NCBI RefSeq assembly: GCF_024266585.1
Contig: NZ_CP100647.1
Location: 1,965,001-2,029,000, forward strand
Length of the DNA stretch: 64,000 nt
From: Xanthomonas sacchari
GTDB taxonomy: Bacteria; Pseudomonadota; Gammaproteobacteria; Xanthomonadales; Xanthomonadaceae
Direction of reading: 5' to 3'
Under the pieces are notes generated by a model that was not told the DNA's origin, ran no database searches, and saw only the letters and a list, made by a program, of their open reading frames with translations. The position numbers were made by a program, and so were the translations under genes. Shown piece by piece: positions 17,884 through 28,693 of this stretch; position 1 is the stretch's first letter; every line of letters starts with the position of its first letter.

Positions 17884-18193
17884 GCGTAACCTCCTGGATG
17901 GCATGCAAAAAGGAAGGTCCCGCAGTGTAGCCAGCGCGACGTTGCCGAAATGTTTGTCGCTGGGCGCGGGCAGGGGCGGCGCGCCGGATGACGTGGCCGA
18001 GATCTAGCGCGATACAGAAGTGACGGTGCGCCGCGCGCTGCAGCCGCCAGTGCCGCCGAAGCGGCGCTCGCGGGCCGGGCGCTTCCTCGGCGTGGTCGCC
18101 GACCCGCGCGCCTACGGCAGCCTGTGCTGCTGCGCAGCGAAGCGCCTTGAGTGGACTGCCCGCGGCGTGTCGCGCCGCGGGCGTCGAGCCGGC
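17884..18193. other. Intergenic region upstream of the candidate effector
   Basis: 310 bases between two minus-strand genes. A possible -10 (TACACT, read on the minus strand near 17925) precedes the effector. No gene, terminator with a U-run or recognised regulator box was found. Confidence 0.5.
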
Positions 18194-19501
<1,308 letters not shown>

Positions 19502-19564
19502 GCCGGCGTTTCCATCCTGAGCGTATGCTGCCGTGCAGCATACCCCATCCGGGGCGCTTGCACC

Positions 19565-20170
19565 TTAATGGGGCGCCAGACCAATCGTCTCCAGGGCGGC
19601 CGCATCCCCCGCCAGCGCTGGCGCCAGCCAGCAATGACTGCCGACCGGGCGCAGCCCGAGCGCACCGAACTGGCGCCGGTACCACCGCGCCGCGCGCGGC
19701 TGGAAGCCGGCGTGGTCGCCATCGAAGTCGTCCTCGGCGGCGAAGGTCTCCAGGAAGGCCACGCCGCCGCACAGTTCCACCAGGCCGGGCAGGCCCTGGC
19801 GCAGTTCGCGGCTGGGCACGTAGTGCAGCACGTCCGAACACACCAGCAGGTCCACCGGCGCGCACGGCCGCAGCCAGGCGAAATCGCCGAAGCGCGCCGG
19901 ATGCAGGTTGCGGTGGCGGCCATAGCGTGCCACCGCGTAGTCGCTGCTGTCGAAGCCGAGATAGCGCAGCTTCGGCCGCAGTTTCAGCAGCGGCGCACGC
20001 CAGGCGCCTTCGCCGCAGCCGATGTCGAGCACGCTGCGGATCGGCCGTTCCAGGTAGTACTCGGCCTGGGCCACGGCGAGCGCGACCTTGCGCGCCAGGC
20101 GCGCGGCGTCGCCGATGCCGTCGTGGCGATACCAGCGTTGGAAGTAGGCGGCGTCGTACTGTTTGTCCAT
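19565..20170 (-). CDS. Class I SAM-dependent methyltransferase
   Basis: A 201-residue methyltransferase starting MDKQYDAAYFQRWYRHDG. Motif I is VLDIGCGEGAWRAPLL (about 46-61), the acidic residue of motif II is in YLGFDSSDYAV, and VDLLVCSDVLHYVP is the motif IV/V region. The start at 20170 removes 120 N-terminal residues of out-of-context reading that overlap the divergent membrane-protein gene. Substrate unknown; the compact single-domain form suggests a small molecule. Divergent from the HemJ-like gene with 81 bases between. Confidence 0.85.
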   Translation of the reverse strand: MDKQYDAAYFQRWYRHDGIGDAARLARKVALAVAQAEYYLERPIRSVLDIGCGEGAWRAPLLKLRPKLRYLGFDSSDYAVARYGRHRNLHPARFGDFAWLRPCAPVDLLVCSDVLHYVPSRELRQGLPGLVELCGGVAFLETFAAEDDFDGDHAGFQPRAARWYRRQFGALGLRPVGSHCWLAPALAGDAAALETIGLAPH

Positions 20171-20251
20171 GTGGGCGTGGGGTCCGTGCGGGCGCCGGAC
20201 GAATCGGCGAAAATGGCCGCACATCCTACGCCAGCGACCTGGAGCCAGCGC

Positions 20252-20707
20252 ATGCAACTCTACCTGTGGATCAAGTCCTTGCATCTGCTGTTCGTGATCG
20301 CATGGATGGCGGCGGTGTTCTACCTGCCGCGGATCCTGGTCAACATCGCCGAGAGCGCGGGCCAGCCGCAGGTGCAGGCGCGCCTGGCGCTGATGGGGCG
20401 GCGCCTGTACCGCTTCGGCCACAGCATGTTCGGCCTGGCGCTGCTGCTGGGGCTGACCCTGTGGCTGGGCTACAAGGTGCTGCCGGACTTCCCGACCATG
20501 GTCGCGCCCGGCCACAGCGGTTGGCTGCACGCCAAGCTCGGCCTGGTGGCGCTGATGCTGGCCTACTACATCTTCACCGGCCGCTGGCTCAAGCGCGTGG
20601 ACCAGGCGCAGCCCCTGCCGTCCTCGCGCGCGCTGCGCCTGTTCAACGAACTGCCGGTGCTGGGGTTGCTGGTGGTGATCTGGTTGGTGCTGGCGAAGCC
20701 GTTTTGA
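20252..20707 (+). CDS. HemJ/CopD-like four-helix membrane protein
   Basis: A 151-residue inner-membrane protein with about four transmembrane helices. It opens MQLYLWIKSLHLLFVIAWMA and continues VFYLPRILVNIAES, the signature of the UPF0093/HemJ family, including the conserved His near residue 11 and the YLPR motif. A later conserved segment is HAKLGLVALMLAYY. HemJ oxidises protoporphyrinogen IX in heme synthesis, while related CopD proteins act in copper handling. The resemblance favours HemJ, but activity is inferred. GGAG lies 9 bases upstream of the ATG. Confidence 0.7.
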   Translation: MQLYLWIKSLHLLFVIAWMAAVFYLPRILVNIAESAGQPQVQARLALMGRRLYRFGHSMFGLALLLGLTLWLGYKVLPDFPTMVAPGHSGWLHAKLGLVALMLAYYIFTGRWLKRVDQAQPLPSSRALRLFNELPVLGLLVVIWLVLAKPF

Positions 20708-20708
20708 G

Positions 20709-20858
20709 TGGGGCTGGGAATGGGGAATGGAGAGACGGGAATGGGTAAAGCGGCGCGACGCTAGCTGTTAGAGCGCGAGCCGGATTCGTCTCGCATGCCA
20801 CAGCGTCGAGGCGACCAGCTTTTCCCATTCCCCATTCCCGTTTCCCAATTCCCCGCAG
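20709..20858. repeat. GGGAATGG/CCATTCCC inverted repeat, copy c
   Basis: Left arm GGGGCTGGGAATGGGGAATG and right arm CCCATTCCCCATTCCCG, about 85 bases apart. It fills the space between the HemJ-like gene and accA, which converge here, and could act as a bidirectional hairpin at their 3' ends. Confidence 0.8.
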
Positions 20859-20875
20859 CGGCTCCGCCGCTGCGA

Positions 20876-21835
20876 TCACGCCGTCTCGTACGCGCCGTAG
20901 CCGCGCAGGCGCGCGTATCGCTTCTCCAGCAACTGCTCGATCGGCTGCTGTTCCAGGGCGTGCAGTTCGTTGAGCAGCACCGCCTTCAGGCGCTTGGCCA
21001 TCTGCGTCGGGTTGCGGTGGGCGCCGCCGATCGGTTCGCGGATCACCTTGTCGACCAGGCCCAGCGCGGACAGGCGCTTGGCGGTCAGGCCGAGTTGCTC
21101 GGCGGCGTCCTTGGCCTTGGACGCGTCCTTCCACAGGATCGAGGCGCAGCCTTCCGGCGAGATCACCGAATAGGTGCTGTACTCGAGCATCAGGGTGCGG
21201 TCGCCCACGCCGATGGCCAGTGCGCCGCCGGAGCCGCCTTCGCCGATCACGGTGCAGATCACCGGCACCTTCAGTTCGGCCATCTCCAGCAGGTTGCGCG
21301 CGATCGCCTCGCTCTGGCCGCGCTCCTCGGCGCCGATGCCGGGGTAGGCGCCGGGGGTGTCGATGAAGGTCAGCAGCGGCAGCTTGAAGCGCTCGGCCAG
21401 CTTCATCAGGCGCAGCGCCTTGCGATAGCCTTCCGGGCGCGGCATGCCGAAATTGCGCGCGATCTTGCTCTTGGTGTCGCGGCCCTTCTGGTGGCCGATG
21501 ATCACCACCGCGCGGCCGTCGATGCGGCCGAGGCCGCCGACGATGGCCTTGTCGTCGGCGAACGCACGGTCGCCGGCCAGCTCCTGGAACTCGTCGCAGA
21601 ACACGTTGATGTAGTCCAGCGTGTACGGGCGCTGCGGATGCCGCGCCAGCTGCGAGATCTGCCACGAGGACAGGTCGCGGAAGATCTGCGCGGTACGCAC
21701 CCGCAGCTTGTCCTCCAGTGCCCCGACCTCGGTCTCGACGTTGACCGCCGGGCCGGTGCTGGCATTGCGCAGTTCCTGGATCTTGGCTTCCAGATCGGCG
21801 ATGGGTTGCTCGAAGTCGAGGTAGTTCGGGTTCAT
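20876..21835 (-). CDS. accA: Acetyl-CoA carboxylase carboxyltransferase, alpha subunit
   Basis: A 319-residue subunit that, with AccD, moves the carboxyl group from biotin to acetyl-CoA to make malonyl-CoA for fatty acid synthesis. It starts [20 protein letters not shown]. Family segments are [50 protein letters not shown] and [20 protein letters not shown], the oxyanion-forming glycines. Length is normal. It is the last gene of the minus-strand essential cluster. About 300 bases separate it from dnaE, and a tandem repeat fills most of that space. Confidence 0.97.
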   Translation of the reverse strand: MNPNYLDFEQPIADLEAKIQELRNASTGPAVNVETEVGALEDKLRVRTAQIFRDLSSWQISQLARHPQRPYTLDYINVFCDEFQELAGDRAFADDKAIVGGLGRIDGRAVVIIGHQKGRDTKSKIARNFGMPRPEGYRKALRLMKLAERFKLPLLTFIDTPGAYPGIGAEERGQSEAIARNLLEMAELKVPVICTVIGEGGSGGALAIGVGDRTLMLEYSTYSVISPEGCASILWKDASKAKDAAEQLGLTAKRLSALGLVDKVIREPIGGAHRNPTQMAKRLKAVLLNELHALEQQPIEQLLEKRYARLRGYGAYETA

Positions 21836-21917
21836 TGGAAGCCGTGGAGAACTAAAGGGGGAAGTGTAGCCGAAGCGATGCGGATGGCCCGTACGGGGGG
21901 GAACGGGGGGACGAGGC

Positions 21918-22138
21918 CGGGAATGGGGAATCGGGAATGGGGAATGGCAAGAGCGGGGCGGCTCCGCGCGATGTTCACGCCATCGGGAGGCCGGCTTCTA
22001 CGATTCGCGACTCCCGATTCCCCATTCCCGGCTCAAGCACATGGTGAATCGGAAGAGCGGGGCGGTTGCGCGCGATGTTCACGCAACCGGGAGGCCGGCT
22101 TTTGCGATTCCCCATTCCCGATTCCCCAATCCCGGCTC
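21918..22138. repeat. Tandem double copy of the GGGAATGG/CCATTCCC repeat, copy d
   Basis: Two units follow one another between accA and dnaE. Unit 1 has left arm GGGAATGGGGAATCGGGAAT and right arm CCCGATTCCCCATTCCCGG. Unit 2 reuses the same interior: AAGAGCGGGGCGG then CGCGCGATGTTCACGC, and GGGAGGCCGGCTT occurs in both. The shared interior shows recent duplication of the whole element, not just convergent arms. Confidence 0.8.
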
Positions 22139-25100
22139 ACGCCCATGGCGGGCTGTACTTGACCTTCACCGCGCGCACCGCGGGGTCGCCGCGCAGGGCG
22201 TCCAGCAGTTGCGGATCCACGCGCACCGAATGGCTGCCGTTGAGGTCGAGCATGCCGGCGATGCCGCCCTGCGCCGACTGCAGCAGCAGGTCCAGGCGCA
22301 GCGGGGTCTTGCCCGGGCGGTGGCGGGCGAGCAGGCTGTCGATGCGCGGCCAGGCGCTGCGCTGGCGCAGGTCCAGGCGCAGCGACAGGCGCTGCGCGTG
22401 GTGCGTGCAGATCTGCTCGTAGTCCCAGCACTGGCGGATGCGCATCGCGTAGCCGCCATTGAATTCGTCCTCGCGCACGCCGCCCTTGACGATCAGGATG
22501 CGGTCGCGGGTCAGCAGGTGGCCGAACTCGGCGATGGCGTCGGAGAACGCGCTGCACTCGATGCGGCCGCGGCCGTCCTCCAGTTGCACGAACACCTGGC
22601 TGTCGCCCTTGCGGCGCACGCCGACCACCTGGCCGGCGAGGATCGCGCTGACCTCCGGGCGCCAGGCGCGCTTCTCGCCGTCGCCGCCACCACCGCGGCC
22701 GCCGCCGGATTGCGCGCAGATCTTCTCCAGCGCGCTCAGGTCGCAGCCGACCAGTTCGCGCACTTCGTCGCGGTACGGATCGAACGGATGGCCGCTGAGG
22801 TAGAAGCCCAGCGTCTCGCGTTCGCCGGCCAGCAACTGGCCCAGCGGCCACTCCTTGCTCTCCGGCAGGTCCAGGCGCAGCGCCGGCGCGCTGGTGTCGG
22901 CGCCGCCGAACAGCGAGTTCTGCCCGGAGGCACGCTCGCGCGCCATCTGCTCGGTGGCCTTCATCACCTCCGGCAACTGCAGCATCAGCGTGGCGCGGTT
23001 GCTGCCCAGCCCGTCCATCGCACCGGCGTTGATCATCGCCTCGAGGGTGCGCTTGTTGAGCTTGGCCGATTCCACGCGGGTGCAGAAATCCAGCAGCGAG
23101 GTGTATTCGCCGCCGCGCTCGCGTTCGGCCACGATCGCCTCGCAGGCGCCGCGGCCCACGCCCTTGATCGCGCCCAGGCCGTACTGGATGGTGTCCGGGG
23201 TGGCCGCCTCGAACATGTACGCCGAGGCGTTGATGCGCGGCGGCAGCACGGTCAGGCCGAGGTTGCGCACCTCGTCGAGGAAGCCGACCACCTTGTCGGT
23301 GTTGTCCATGTCCGAGGACAGCGTGGCCGCCATGAACTCGGCCGGATAGTGGCGCTTCAGCCATGCGGTCTGGTAGCTGACCAGCGCGTAGGCGGCGGCG
23401 TGCGACTTGTTGAAGCCGTAGCCGGCGAACTTCTCCATCAGGTCGAAGATTTCGTCGGCCTTGGCCTCGCCGACGCCGCCCTTGGCCGCGCCCTCGCGGA
23501 AGATCTCGCGGTGCTTGGCCATTTCCGCCGGCACCTTCTTGCCCATCGCGCGGCGCAGCAGGTCGGCGCCGCCCAGCGAGTAGCCGCCGACGATCTGCGC
23601 CATCTGCATCACCTGCTCCTGGTACACCATGATGCCGTAGGTGTCCTTCAGGATCGCTTCGGTGCGCGGATCGGGATAGACGATCTCCTCCTGGCCGTGC
23701 TTGCGCGCGTTGAACGAGGGGATCAGGTCCATCGGGCCGGGGCGGTACAGCGACACCAGCGCGATGAGATCCTCGAAGCGGTCGGGGCGGGCGTCCTTCA
23801 GCAGCCGGCGCATGCCCGAGGATTCGAACTGGAACACCGCGCCGGTGTTGCCCGAGGCGAAGATGCCCTTGTAGGTGGGCGCGTCGTCGAGCGGGATCGC
23901 GGCGATCTCCACCGGCGGGATGCCGGCGCGCGCGTGGCGCACGTTGATCGCCTTCACCGCCCAGTCGATGATGGTCAGGGTGCGCAGGCCGAGGAAGTCG
24001 AACTTGACCAGGCCGACCTGTTCGACGTCGTCCTTGTCGAACTGGGTGACCGGGTTCTTGCCCAGGTTGTCGACATCGTGTTCGGCGAACAGCGGGCAGA
24101 AATCCGACAGCGGCGTCGGCGCGATCACCACGCCGCCGGCGTGCTTGCCGGCATTGCGGGTCAGGTCCTCGAGCTGCCGCGCCAGGTCCATCAGGTCGCG
24201 GACGTCGTCCTCGGCCTGGTAGCGCTGGATCAGCTCCGGCGAGGCCATCTCGCTGTCCTTGCCTTCGCCCATCGCATCTTTCAGCGTGATGCCGAGGATG
24301 TTGGGGATCAGCTTGGCGACGCCATCGACCAGGCCGTACGGGAAGCCGAGCACGCGGCCGCAGTCGCGCACCACCGCCTTGGCCGCCATGGTGCCGTAGG
24401 TGATGATCTGGCTGACCCGGTCGCGGCCGTACTTGCGCGCCACGTAGTCGATCACCTCGTCGCGGCGGTCCATGCAGAAGTCGATGTCGAAGTCGGGCAT
24501 CGACACGCGTTCCGGATTGAGGAAGCGCTCGAACAGCAGGTTGTACGGCAGCGGGTCCAGGTCGGTGATCTGCAGCGCCCACGCCACCAGCGAACCGGCG
24601 CCGGAGCCGCGGCCCGGGCCGATCGGAATGCCCTGGTTCTTGCCCCACTGGATGAAGTCGGCCACGATCAGGAAGTAGCCGGGGAAGCCCATCTTGATGA
24701 TGGTGTCCAGCTCGAACTCGAGCCGGTCCACGTAGTCCTGGCGGGTCTTGCCGGGCGCCAGCGGGTTCTTCTCCAGGCGCGCGGCCAGGCCTTCGCGCGA
24801 CTGGCTGCGGATCCAGCTGTCCAGCGTCTCGTCGTCGGGCACCGGGTAGGCGGGCAGGAAGTAGGTGCCCAGCTGCATCTCGATGTTGCAGCGTTGCGCC
24901 AGCGCCAGGGTGTTGTCGATCGCGTCGGGGATGTCGGCGAACAGCGCGGCCATCTCCTCGGCCGACTTCAGGTACTGCTGGTCGCTGTAGTCGCGCGGGC
25001 GCTTGGGATCGTCGAGCACGCGGCCGGAGGAGATGCACACGCGCGCCTCGTGCGCGGCGAAATCGCTGGCGTACAGGAAGCGCACGTCGTTGCTGGCGAC

Positions 25101-25724
25101 CACCGGCAGGCCGCGGGTGCCGGCGGCGTGCAGGGCGAACTGGTTGAACGCCTCCTCGCCGTCGCGGCCGGTTCGGGTCAGTTCCAGGTGCAGGCCATCG
25201 CCGAAGATGCGCTGCCAGTCGGCCAGTTGCTGCTCGGCCAGGTCGTGGCGGCCTTCGCTGGCCAGGCGCCCGGCCAGGCTCTCGCGGCCGGCCAAGGCGA
25301 ACAGGTTGTCGCTGCCGTGCTGCAGCCACTCCGGGCGCAGCGCCACGCCGCCTTCGCTGCGGTGGCCTTCCAGCCAGGCGCGGGTCAGCAGCCGCGACAG
25401 GCTGAGGTAGCCGTCGCGGTTGCGGCACAGCACGGTCAGCCGCCACGGCGCCTGGGCGCCGTCGGCGATCAGCAGGTCGGCGCCGGCGATCGGCTTGATG
25501 CCCACGCCTTCGGCGGCCTTGTAGAACTTGACCAGCGCGAACAGGTTGTTGAGGTCGGTGACTGCCAGCGCGGGCAGGTCCAGCTCGACCGCGCGGCTGA
25601 GCAGGTTGGCCTGCTTGGCCTTTTTCGGGTCAGCCTGATCCGGTTTCTCGGGCACACGGATGGTCGAATCCGCCAGCGAGAACTCGGTGTGGATGTGCAG
25701 ATGGGCGAAGCGGGAAGTGGACAT
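22137..25724 (-). CDS. dnaE: DNA polymerase III alpha subunit
   Basis: The replicative polymerase catalytic subunit, 1195 residues. The PHP domain starts with FAHLHIHTEFSLADSTIRVP. The palm carries PDFDIDFCMDRRDE with catalytic Asp411 and Asp413, and the upstream GPGRGSGAGSLVAWALQITD is the family signature. The fingers region includes HAGGVVIAPTPLSDF. An OB-fold follows near residue 1000 (VSAILAGQVVGVRRKGDSQV), then a C-terminal tau-binding region. A glycine run GGGRGGGGDGE near residue 1010 is a local low-complexity linker. It lies between rnhB and accA, the conserved order. The start MSTSRFAHLHIHTEF is the family start. Confidence 0.97.
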   Translation of the reverse strand: MSTSRFAHLHIHTEFSLADSTIRVPEKPDQADPKKAKQANLLSRAVELDLPALAVTDLNNLFALVKFYKAAEGVGIKPIAGADLLIADGAQAPWRLTVLCRNRDGYLSLSRLLTRAWLEGHRSEGGVALRPEWLQHGSDNLFALAGRESLAGRLASEGRHDLAEQQLADWQRIFGDGLHLELTRTGRDGEEAFNQFALHAAGTRGLPVVASNDVRFLYASDFAAHEARVCISSGRVLDDPKRPRDYSDQQYLKSAEEMAALFADIPDAIDNTLALAQRCNIEMQLGTYFLPAYPVPDDETLDSWIRSQSREGLAARLEKNPLAPGKTRQDYVDRLEFELDTIIKMGFPGYFLIVADFIQWGKNQGIPIGPGRGSGAGSLVAWALQITDLDPLPYNLLFERFLNPERVSMPDFDIDFCMDRRDEVIDYVARKYGRDRVSQIITYGTMAAKAVVRDCGRVLGFPYGLVDGVAKLIPNILGITLKDAMGEGKDSEMASPELIQRYQAEDDVRDLMDLARQLEDLTRNAGKHAGGVVIAPTPLSDFCPLFAEHDVDNLGKNPVTQFDKDDVEQVGLVKFDFLGLRTLTIIDWAVKAINVRHARAGIPPVEIAAIPLDDAPTYKGIFASGNTGAVFQFESSGMRRLLKDARPDRFEDLIALVSLYRPGPMDLIPSFNARKHGQEEIVYPDPRTEAILKDTYGIMVYQEQVMQMAQIVGGYSLGGADLLRRAMGKKVPAEMAKHREIFREGAAKGGVGEAKADEIFDLMEKFAGYGFNKSHAAAYALVSYQTAWLKRHYPAEFMAATLSSDMDNTDKVVGFLDEVRNLGLTVLPPRINASAYMFEAATPDTIQYGLGAIKGVGRGACEAIVAERERGGEYTSLLDFCTRVESAKLNKRTLEAMINAGAMDGLGSNRATLMLQLPEVMKATEQMARERASGQNSLFGGADTSAPALRLDLPESKEWPLGQLLAGERETLGFYLSGHPFDPYRDEVRELVGCDLSALEKICAQSGGGRGGGGDGEKRAWRPEVSAILAGQVVGVRRKGDSQVFVQLEDGRGRIECSAFSDAIAEFGHLLTRDRILIVKGGVREDEFNGGYAMRIRQCWDYEQICTHHAQRLSLRLDLRQRSAWPRIDSLLARHRPGKTPLRLDLLLQSAQGGIAGMLDLNGSHSVRVDPQLLDALRGDPAVRAVKVKYSPPWA

Positions 25725-25796
25725 GCGGAACCAGAGCGATGCCCGGGCAGGGTAGCGGCGGGGGGCGAGCCGGGCAAGGCTTGACAGCGAGGGGCG

Positions 25797-25939
25797 GGGA
25801 TTCGGGAGTGGGGATTGGGGATTGGTTGCGGTCTCAGTGGGCGGTGAGTGCGCGTGATTGCCCGCCTATCCCCGGTGAAGGTCTTACGCGAGCTGCAGCG
25901 ACTCCAGCGAATCCCCAATCTCCGCTGCCGAATCCCGGC
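25797..25939. repeat. GGGATTGG/CCAATCCC inverted repeat, copy e
   Basis: Left arm GGATTCGGGAGTGGGGATTG and right arm CGAATCCCCAATCTCC, between dnaE and rnhB. The right arm overlaps the end of rnhB and encodes its last ~18 residues. Confidence 0.8.
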
Positions 25940-26579
25940 CCGCAAGGGCCATCCTGACCGGCGCGAAGCTACGCCGGTGGTGGACGCAGGGGCCGTGCGC
26001 GGCCAGCGCCGCCAGGTGCGCCGGGGTGGCGTAGCCCTTGTGCAGGTCGAAGCCGTAGTGCGGGTGTTCGTCGTGCAGGCGCTGCATGATGCGGTCGCGG
26101 GTGACCTTGGCGACGATCGAGGCGGCCATGATCGCGCGGTCGCGGCCGTCGCCGCCGACCAGCGCCTCGGCGGCGCAGGGTAGGCCCTTGGGCACGCGGT
26201 TGCCGTCGATGCGGGCGAAACCGGCCACATGGGCCACGCCTTCGACCGCGCGGCGCATGCCAAGCATGGTCGCCTGGTAGATGTTCAGGCGGTCGATCTC
26301 CTCGGCCTCGATCAGCACCACCTGCCAGGCCAGCGCGCGCTCGACGATGCGCGCATACAGCGTCTCGCGCCGCGCCGCGGTCAGTTGCTTGGAATCGTCC
26401 AGCCCGTTGATGCGGGTGCGGCCCGGATCGAACACCACCGCCGCCACCGCCACCGGCCCGGCCAGGGGGCCGCGGCCGGCTTCGTCGACGCCGGCGTAGA
26501 GCCGGGAATCGGGAGTGGGGAATGGGGAATGGGGTAAAAGCGGCTGCTGTGGCGACGATGGAGAAAGGGAGCGCTTCAT
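25884..26579 (-). CDS. rnhB: Ribonuclease HII
   Basis: Removes single ribonucleotides and RNA from RNA-DNA hybrids. The 231-residue product has the catalytic acidic motif [20 protein letters not shown] (Asp and Glu near 30-31), [11 protein letters not shown], and [15 protein letters not shown] with the third Asp. Both ends are unusual. Residues about 14-25 ([12 protein letters not shown]) and the last ~18 ([18 protein letters not shown]) are encoded by arms of the GGGAATGG repeat family, not by conserved RNase H sequence. The ATG overlaps the lpxB stop as ATGA, so translation is coupled. The conserved core begins at residue 28. Confidence 0.93.
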   Translation of the reverse strand: MKRSLSPSSPQQPLLPHSPFPTPDSRLYAGVDEAGRGPLAGPVAVAAVVFDPGRTRINGLDDSKQLTAARRETLYARIVERALAWQVVLIEAEEIDRLNIYQATMLGMRRAVEGVAHVAGFARIDGNRVPKGLPCAAEALVGGDGRDRAIMAASIVAKVTRDRIMQRLHDEHPHYGFDLHKGYATPAHLAALAAHGPCVHHRRSFAPVRMALAGRDSAAEIGDSLESLQLA

Positions 26580-26631
26580 GCCGTTGCTCCTGACGATTCC
26601 CGATTCCCCATTCCCGAATCCCGGCCCTCAA
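26503..26631. repeat. GGGAATGG/CCATTCCC inverted repeat, copy f, spanning the lpxB-rnhB overlap
   Basis: Left arm GGGAATCGGGAGTGGGGAAT and right arm GATTCCCGATTCCCCATTCC, about 55 bases apart. The overlapping lpxB stop and rnhB start (26576-26579) sit in the middle, so each arm is translated as the end of one of the two proteins. Confidence 0.85.
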
Positions 26632-27886
26632 GCAATTCGAGCACCGCATCGGCCGCGCGCGCCGAGGCGTCCTGGCGCAGCAGCCGATGCAGGCGTTCGT
26701 ACTCGGGCTGCAGCGCCGCCACCGCCTGCGGGTTGCGCAGCCAGTGCAGCAGCGCGGCGGCCAGCGCGTCGGGGGTGCAGGCGTCCTGCATCAGTTCCGG
26801 CGCCAGGTCGTGGCCGGCGAGGATGTTGGGCAGGGCGTAGCGGTCCACCTTCAGTAACCCCAGCGCCTTGACGATGCGGTAGGTGAGCGGGGCGACCTTG
26901 TAGCCGACCACCATCGGCCGCTTCACCAGCATCGCTTCCAGGGTCGCGGTGCCGGACGCCAGCAGCACCGCATCGGCAGCGAGCAGGGCGGTGCGCGCGT
27001 GGCCGTCCAGCACCTGGGTGGCGGCCGGCGGCAAGGCCGAGCGCGCGAGTTGTTCGGCGATCAGCGCCTTGCAGGCGGCATTGGCGGCCGGCACCAGCAC
27101 GCGCGCGTGCGGAAGCTGCTGCAGCACCTGCGCGGCGGCAGCGAAGAAGGTGTCGCCGAGCTTGCCGATCTCGCCCAGGCGGCTGCCCGGCAGGACCGCC
27201 AGCACCGGCACGTCGGCGCCCAGGCCAAGGGCGCTGCGCGCCGCGCTGCGGTCCTCGTGCAACGCGATCGCGTCGGCCATCGGGTGGCCGACGAAGCGCG
27301 CGTCCACGCCGTGCCTGGCGTAGATCGGCGGCTCCATCGGGAACAGGCACAGCACCCGGTCGGCGCTGGCGCCGATCTTGGCCGCGCGCTGCTCGCGCCA
27401 GGCCCACACCGACGGGCTGACGTAATGCACCGTGCGCTGCCCGCGCCGCTTCAGCCAGCGCTCCACGCCCAGGTTGAAGTCGGGGGCGTCGATGCCGACG
27501 AACACGTCCGGGCGCCAGGCCAGCAGCCGCTCGCGCAGCGCGCGGCGCAGCTTCAGCAGGCGCGGCAGATGCCGCAGCACTTCCAGCAGGCCCATCACCG
27601 CCAGCTCGCTGGCGTCGAACCAGGTCTGGCACCCGGCCTGGCGCATCGCCTCGCCGCCGACCCCGGCGAACTCGGCATCCGGATAGCGCGCGCGTAGCGC
27701 CTCGATCAGCCCCGCGCCGAGCAGGTCGCCGGAGGCTTCGCCGGCGACCAGGGCGATGCGCAGCGGTGCTGCGCCGGGAATGGGGAATGGGGAATGGGGA
27801 ATGGTTGAAGCAACAGCGGAGCTGGGGCCGGGCGGGCGGCCGCTCTTCCCATTCCCCATTCCCGATTCCCCATTCCCGGCCGTCAT
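26576..27886 (-). CDS. lpxB: Lipid-A-disaccharide synthase
   Basis: GT19 glycosyltransferase that joins lipid X and UDP-diacylglucosamine into the lipid A disaccharide at the inner membrane. The core begins [20 protein letters not shown] and includes [52 protein letters not shown] and [20 protein letters not shown]. The start is fixed by the ATGA overlap with lpxA, giving 436 residues, which is about 50 more than the E. coli protein. The excess is mostly repeat-encoded: residues 2-38 include [10 protein letters not shown] and [11 protein letters not shown], and the tail [16 protein letters not shown] comes from a second copy. The enzyme core looks intact. Confidence 0.95.
   Translation of the reverse strand: MTAGNGESGMGNGKSGRPPGPSSAVASTIPHSPFPIPGAAPLRIALVAGEASGDLLGAGLIEALRARYPDAEFAGVGGEAMRQAGCQTWFDASELAVMGLLEVLRHLPRLLKLRRALRERLLAWRPDVFVGIDAPDFNLGVERWLKRRGQRTVHYVSPSVWAWREQRAAKIGASADRVLCLFPMEPPIYARHGVDARFVGHPMADAIALHEDRSAARSALGLGADVPVLAVLPGSRLGEIGKLGDTFFAAAAQVLQQLPHARVLVPAANAACKALIAEQLARSALPPAATQVLDGHARTALLAADAVLLASGTATLEAMLVKRPMVVGYKVAPLTYRIVKALGLLKVDRYALPNILAGHDLAPELMQDACTPDALAAALLHWLRNPQAVAALQPEYERLHRLLRQDASARAADAVLELLEGRDSGMGNRESSGATA
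27774..27880. repeat. GGGAATGG/CCATTCCC inverted repeat, copy g, inside the 5' end of lpxB
   Basis: Left arm GGGAATGGGGAATGGGGAAT and right arm CCCATTCCCCATTCCCGATT, about 45 bases apart. It lies directly after the lpxA/lpxB overlap and is translated in frame as the first ~38 residues of LpxB. Confidence 0.85.
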
Positions 27887-28674
27887 CGCAACAACGGCCG
27901 CTCGCTGGATTCGATGAACTCCAGCATCGCGCGCACGTCCTCGCTGCCTTCGGCCAGCAGCGCCAGCTGGTGCTTGGCCTCGGCCAGCGGCAGGCCGGCC
28001 ACGTACAGCGCGCGGTAGGCGCGCTTGATCGCGGCCACGCGCTCGGGATCGAAGCCGCGGCGCTTCAGCCCTTCGCTGTTGATGCCGCGCGGGCGCCCCA
28101 GCGAATTGCCGCCGACCATGGTGAACGGCGGCACGTCGCCGTTGATCAGCGCGCCCATGCCGAGGAAGGCGTGATCGCCGATGCGGCAGAACTGGTGGGC
28201 GCCGGCGAAGCCGCTGATGATGACGTGGTCGCCCACCTCCACGTGCCCGGCCAGGGTGGTGTTGTTGGAGAACACGCAGTGGTTGCCGACGATGCAGTCG
28301 TGGGCGACGTGGGTGTAGGCGAGGAACCAGTTGTCGCTGCCGACCCGGGTGATGCCGCCGCCGCTGCCGGTGCCGCGGCTGATGGTGACGAACTCGCGGA
28401 TCACGTTGCGGTCGCCGATCACCAGTTCGGTGCGTTCGCCGGCGAACTTCTTGTCCTGCGGGTCGCCGCCGAGCGCGACGTGGCCGACCAGGCGGTTGTC
28501 GCGACCCAGGCGGGTCGGACCGACGATGCTGCAATGCGAACCGATCTCGCAGCCTTCGCCGATTTCCACGTCCGCGCCGATCACGGTGAAGGCGCCGACG
28601 CGCACGTCGGCGGCCAGCGTCGCCGCCGGGTCGATGACGGCGGACGGGTGGATCAGGGGGGCATTGGCGCTCAT
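27883..28674 (-). CDS. lpxA: UDP-N-acetylglucosamine O-acyltransferase
   Basis: First enzyme of lipid A synthesis, adding 3-hydroxyacyl from acyl-ACP to UDP-GlcNAc. The 263 residues form a left-handed beta helix of hexapeptide repeats (for example [20 protein letters not shown]) with a helical C-terminal domain containing [17 protein letters not shown]. The catalytic His region is [16 protein letters not shown], and [19 protein letters not shown] is well conserved. Standard length. Between fabZ (19-base gap) and lpxB (ATGA overlap), the conserved order. Confidence 0.97.
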   Translation of the reverse strand: MSANAPLIHPSAVIDPAATLAADVRVGAFTVIGADVEIGEGCEIGSHCSIVGPTRLGRDNRLVGHVALGGDPQDKKFAGERTELVIGDRNVIREFVTISRGTGSGGGITRVGSDNWFLAYTHVAHDCIVGNHCVFSNNTTLAGHVEVGDHVIISGFAGAHQFCRIGDHAFLGMGALINGDVPPFTMVGGNSLGRPRGINSEGLKRRGFDPERVAAIKRAYRALYVAGLPLAEAKHQLALLAEGSEDVRAMLEFIESSERPLLR

Positions 28675-28693
28675 CGCAGGTCTCCTGCCAGGG

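Noticed and set aside
17908-18193. Possible immunity gene beside the candidate T4SS effector
   Set aside because: No open frame here has a lipoprotein signal or a start with ribosome binding site.
22041-25784. 1247-codon open frame opposite dnaE
   Set aside because: Entirely antisense to a clear dnaE, with low-complexity His/Val/Gly/Ala composition typical of GC-driven frames.
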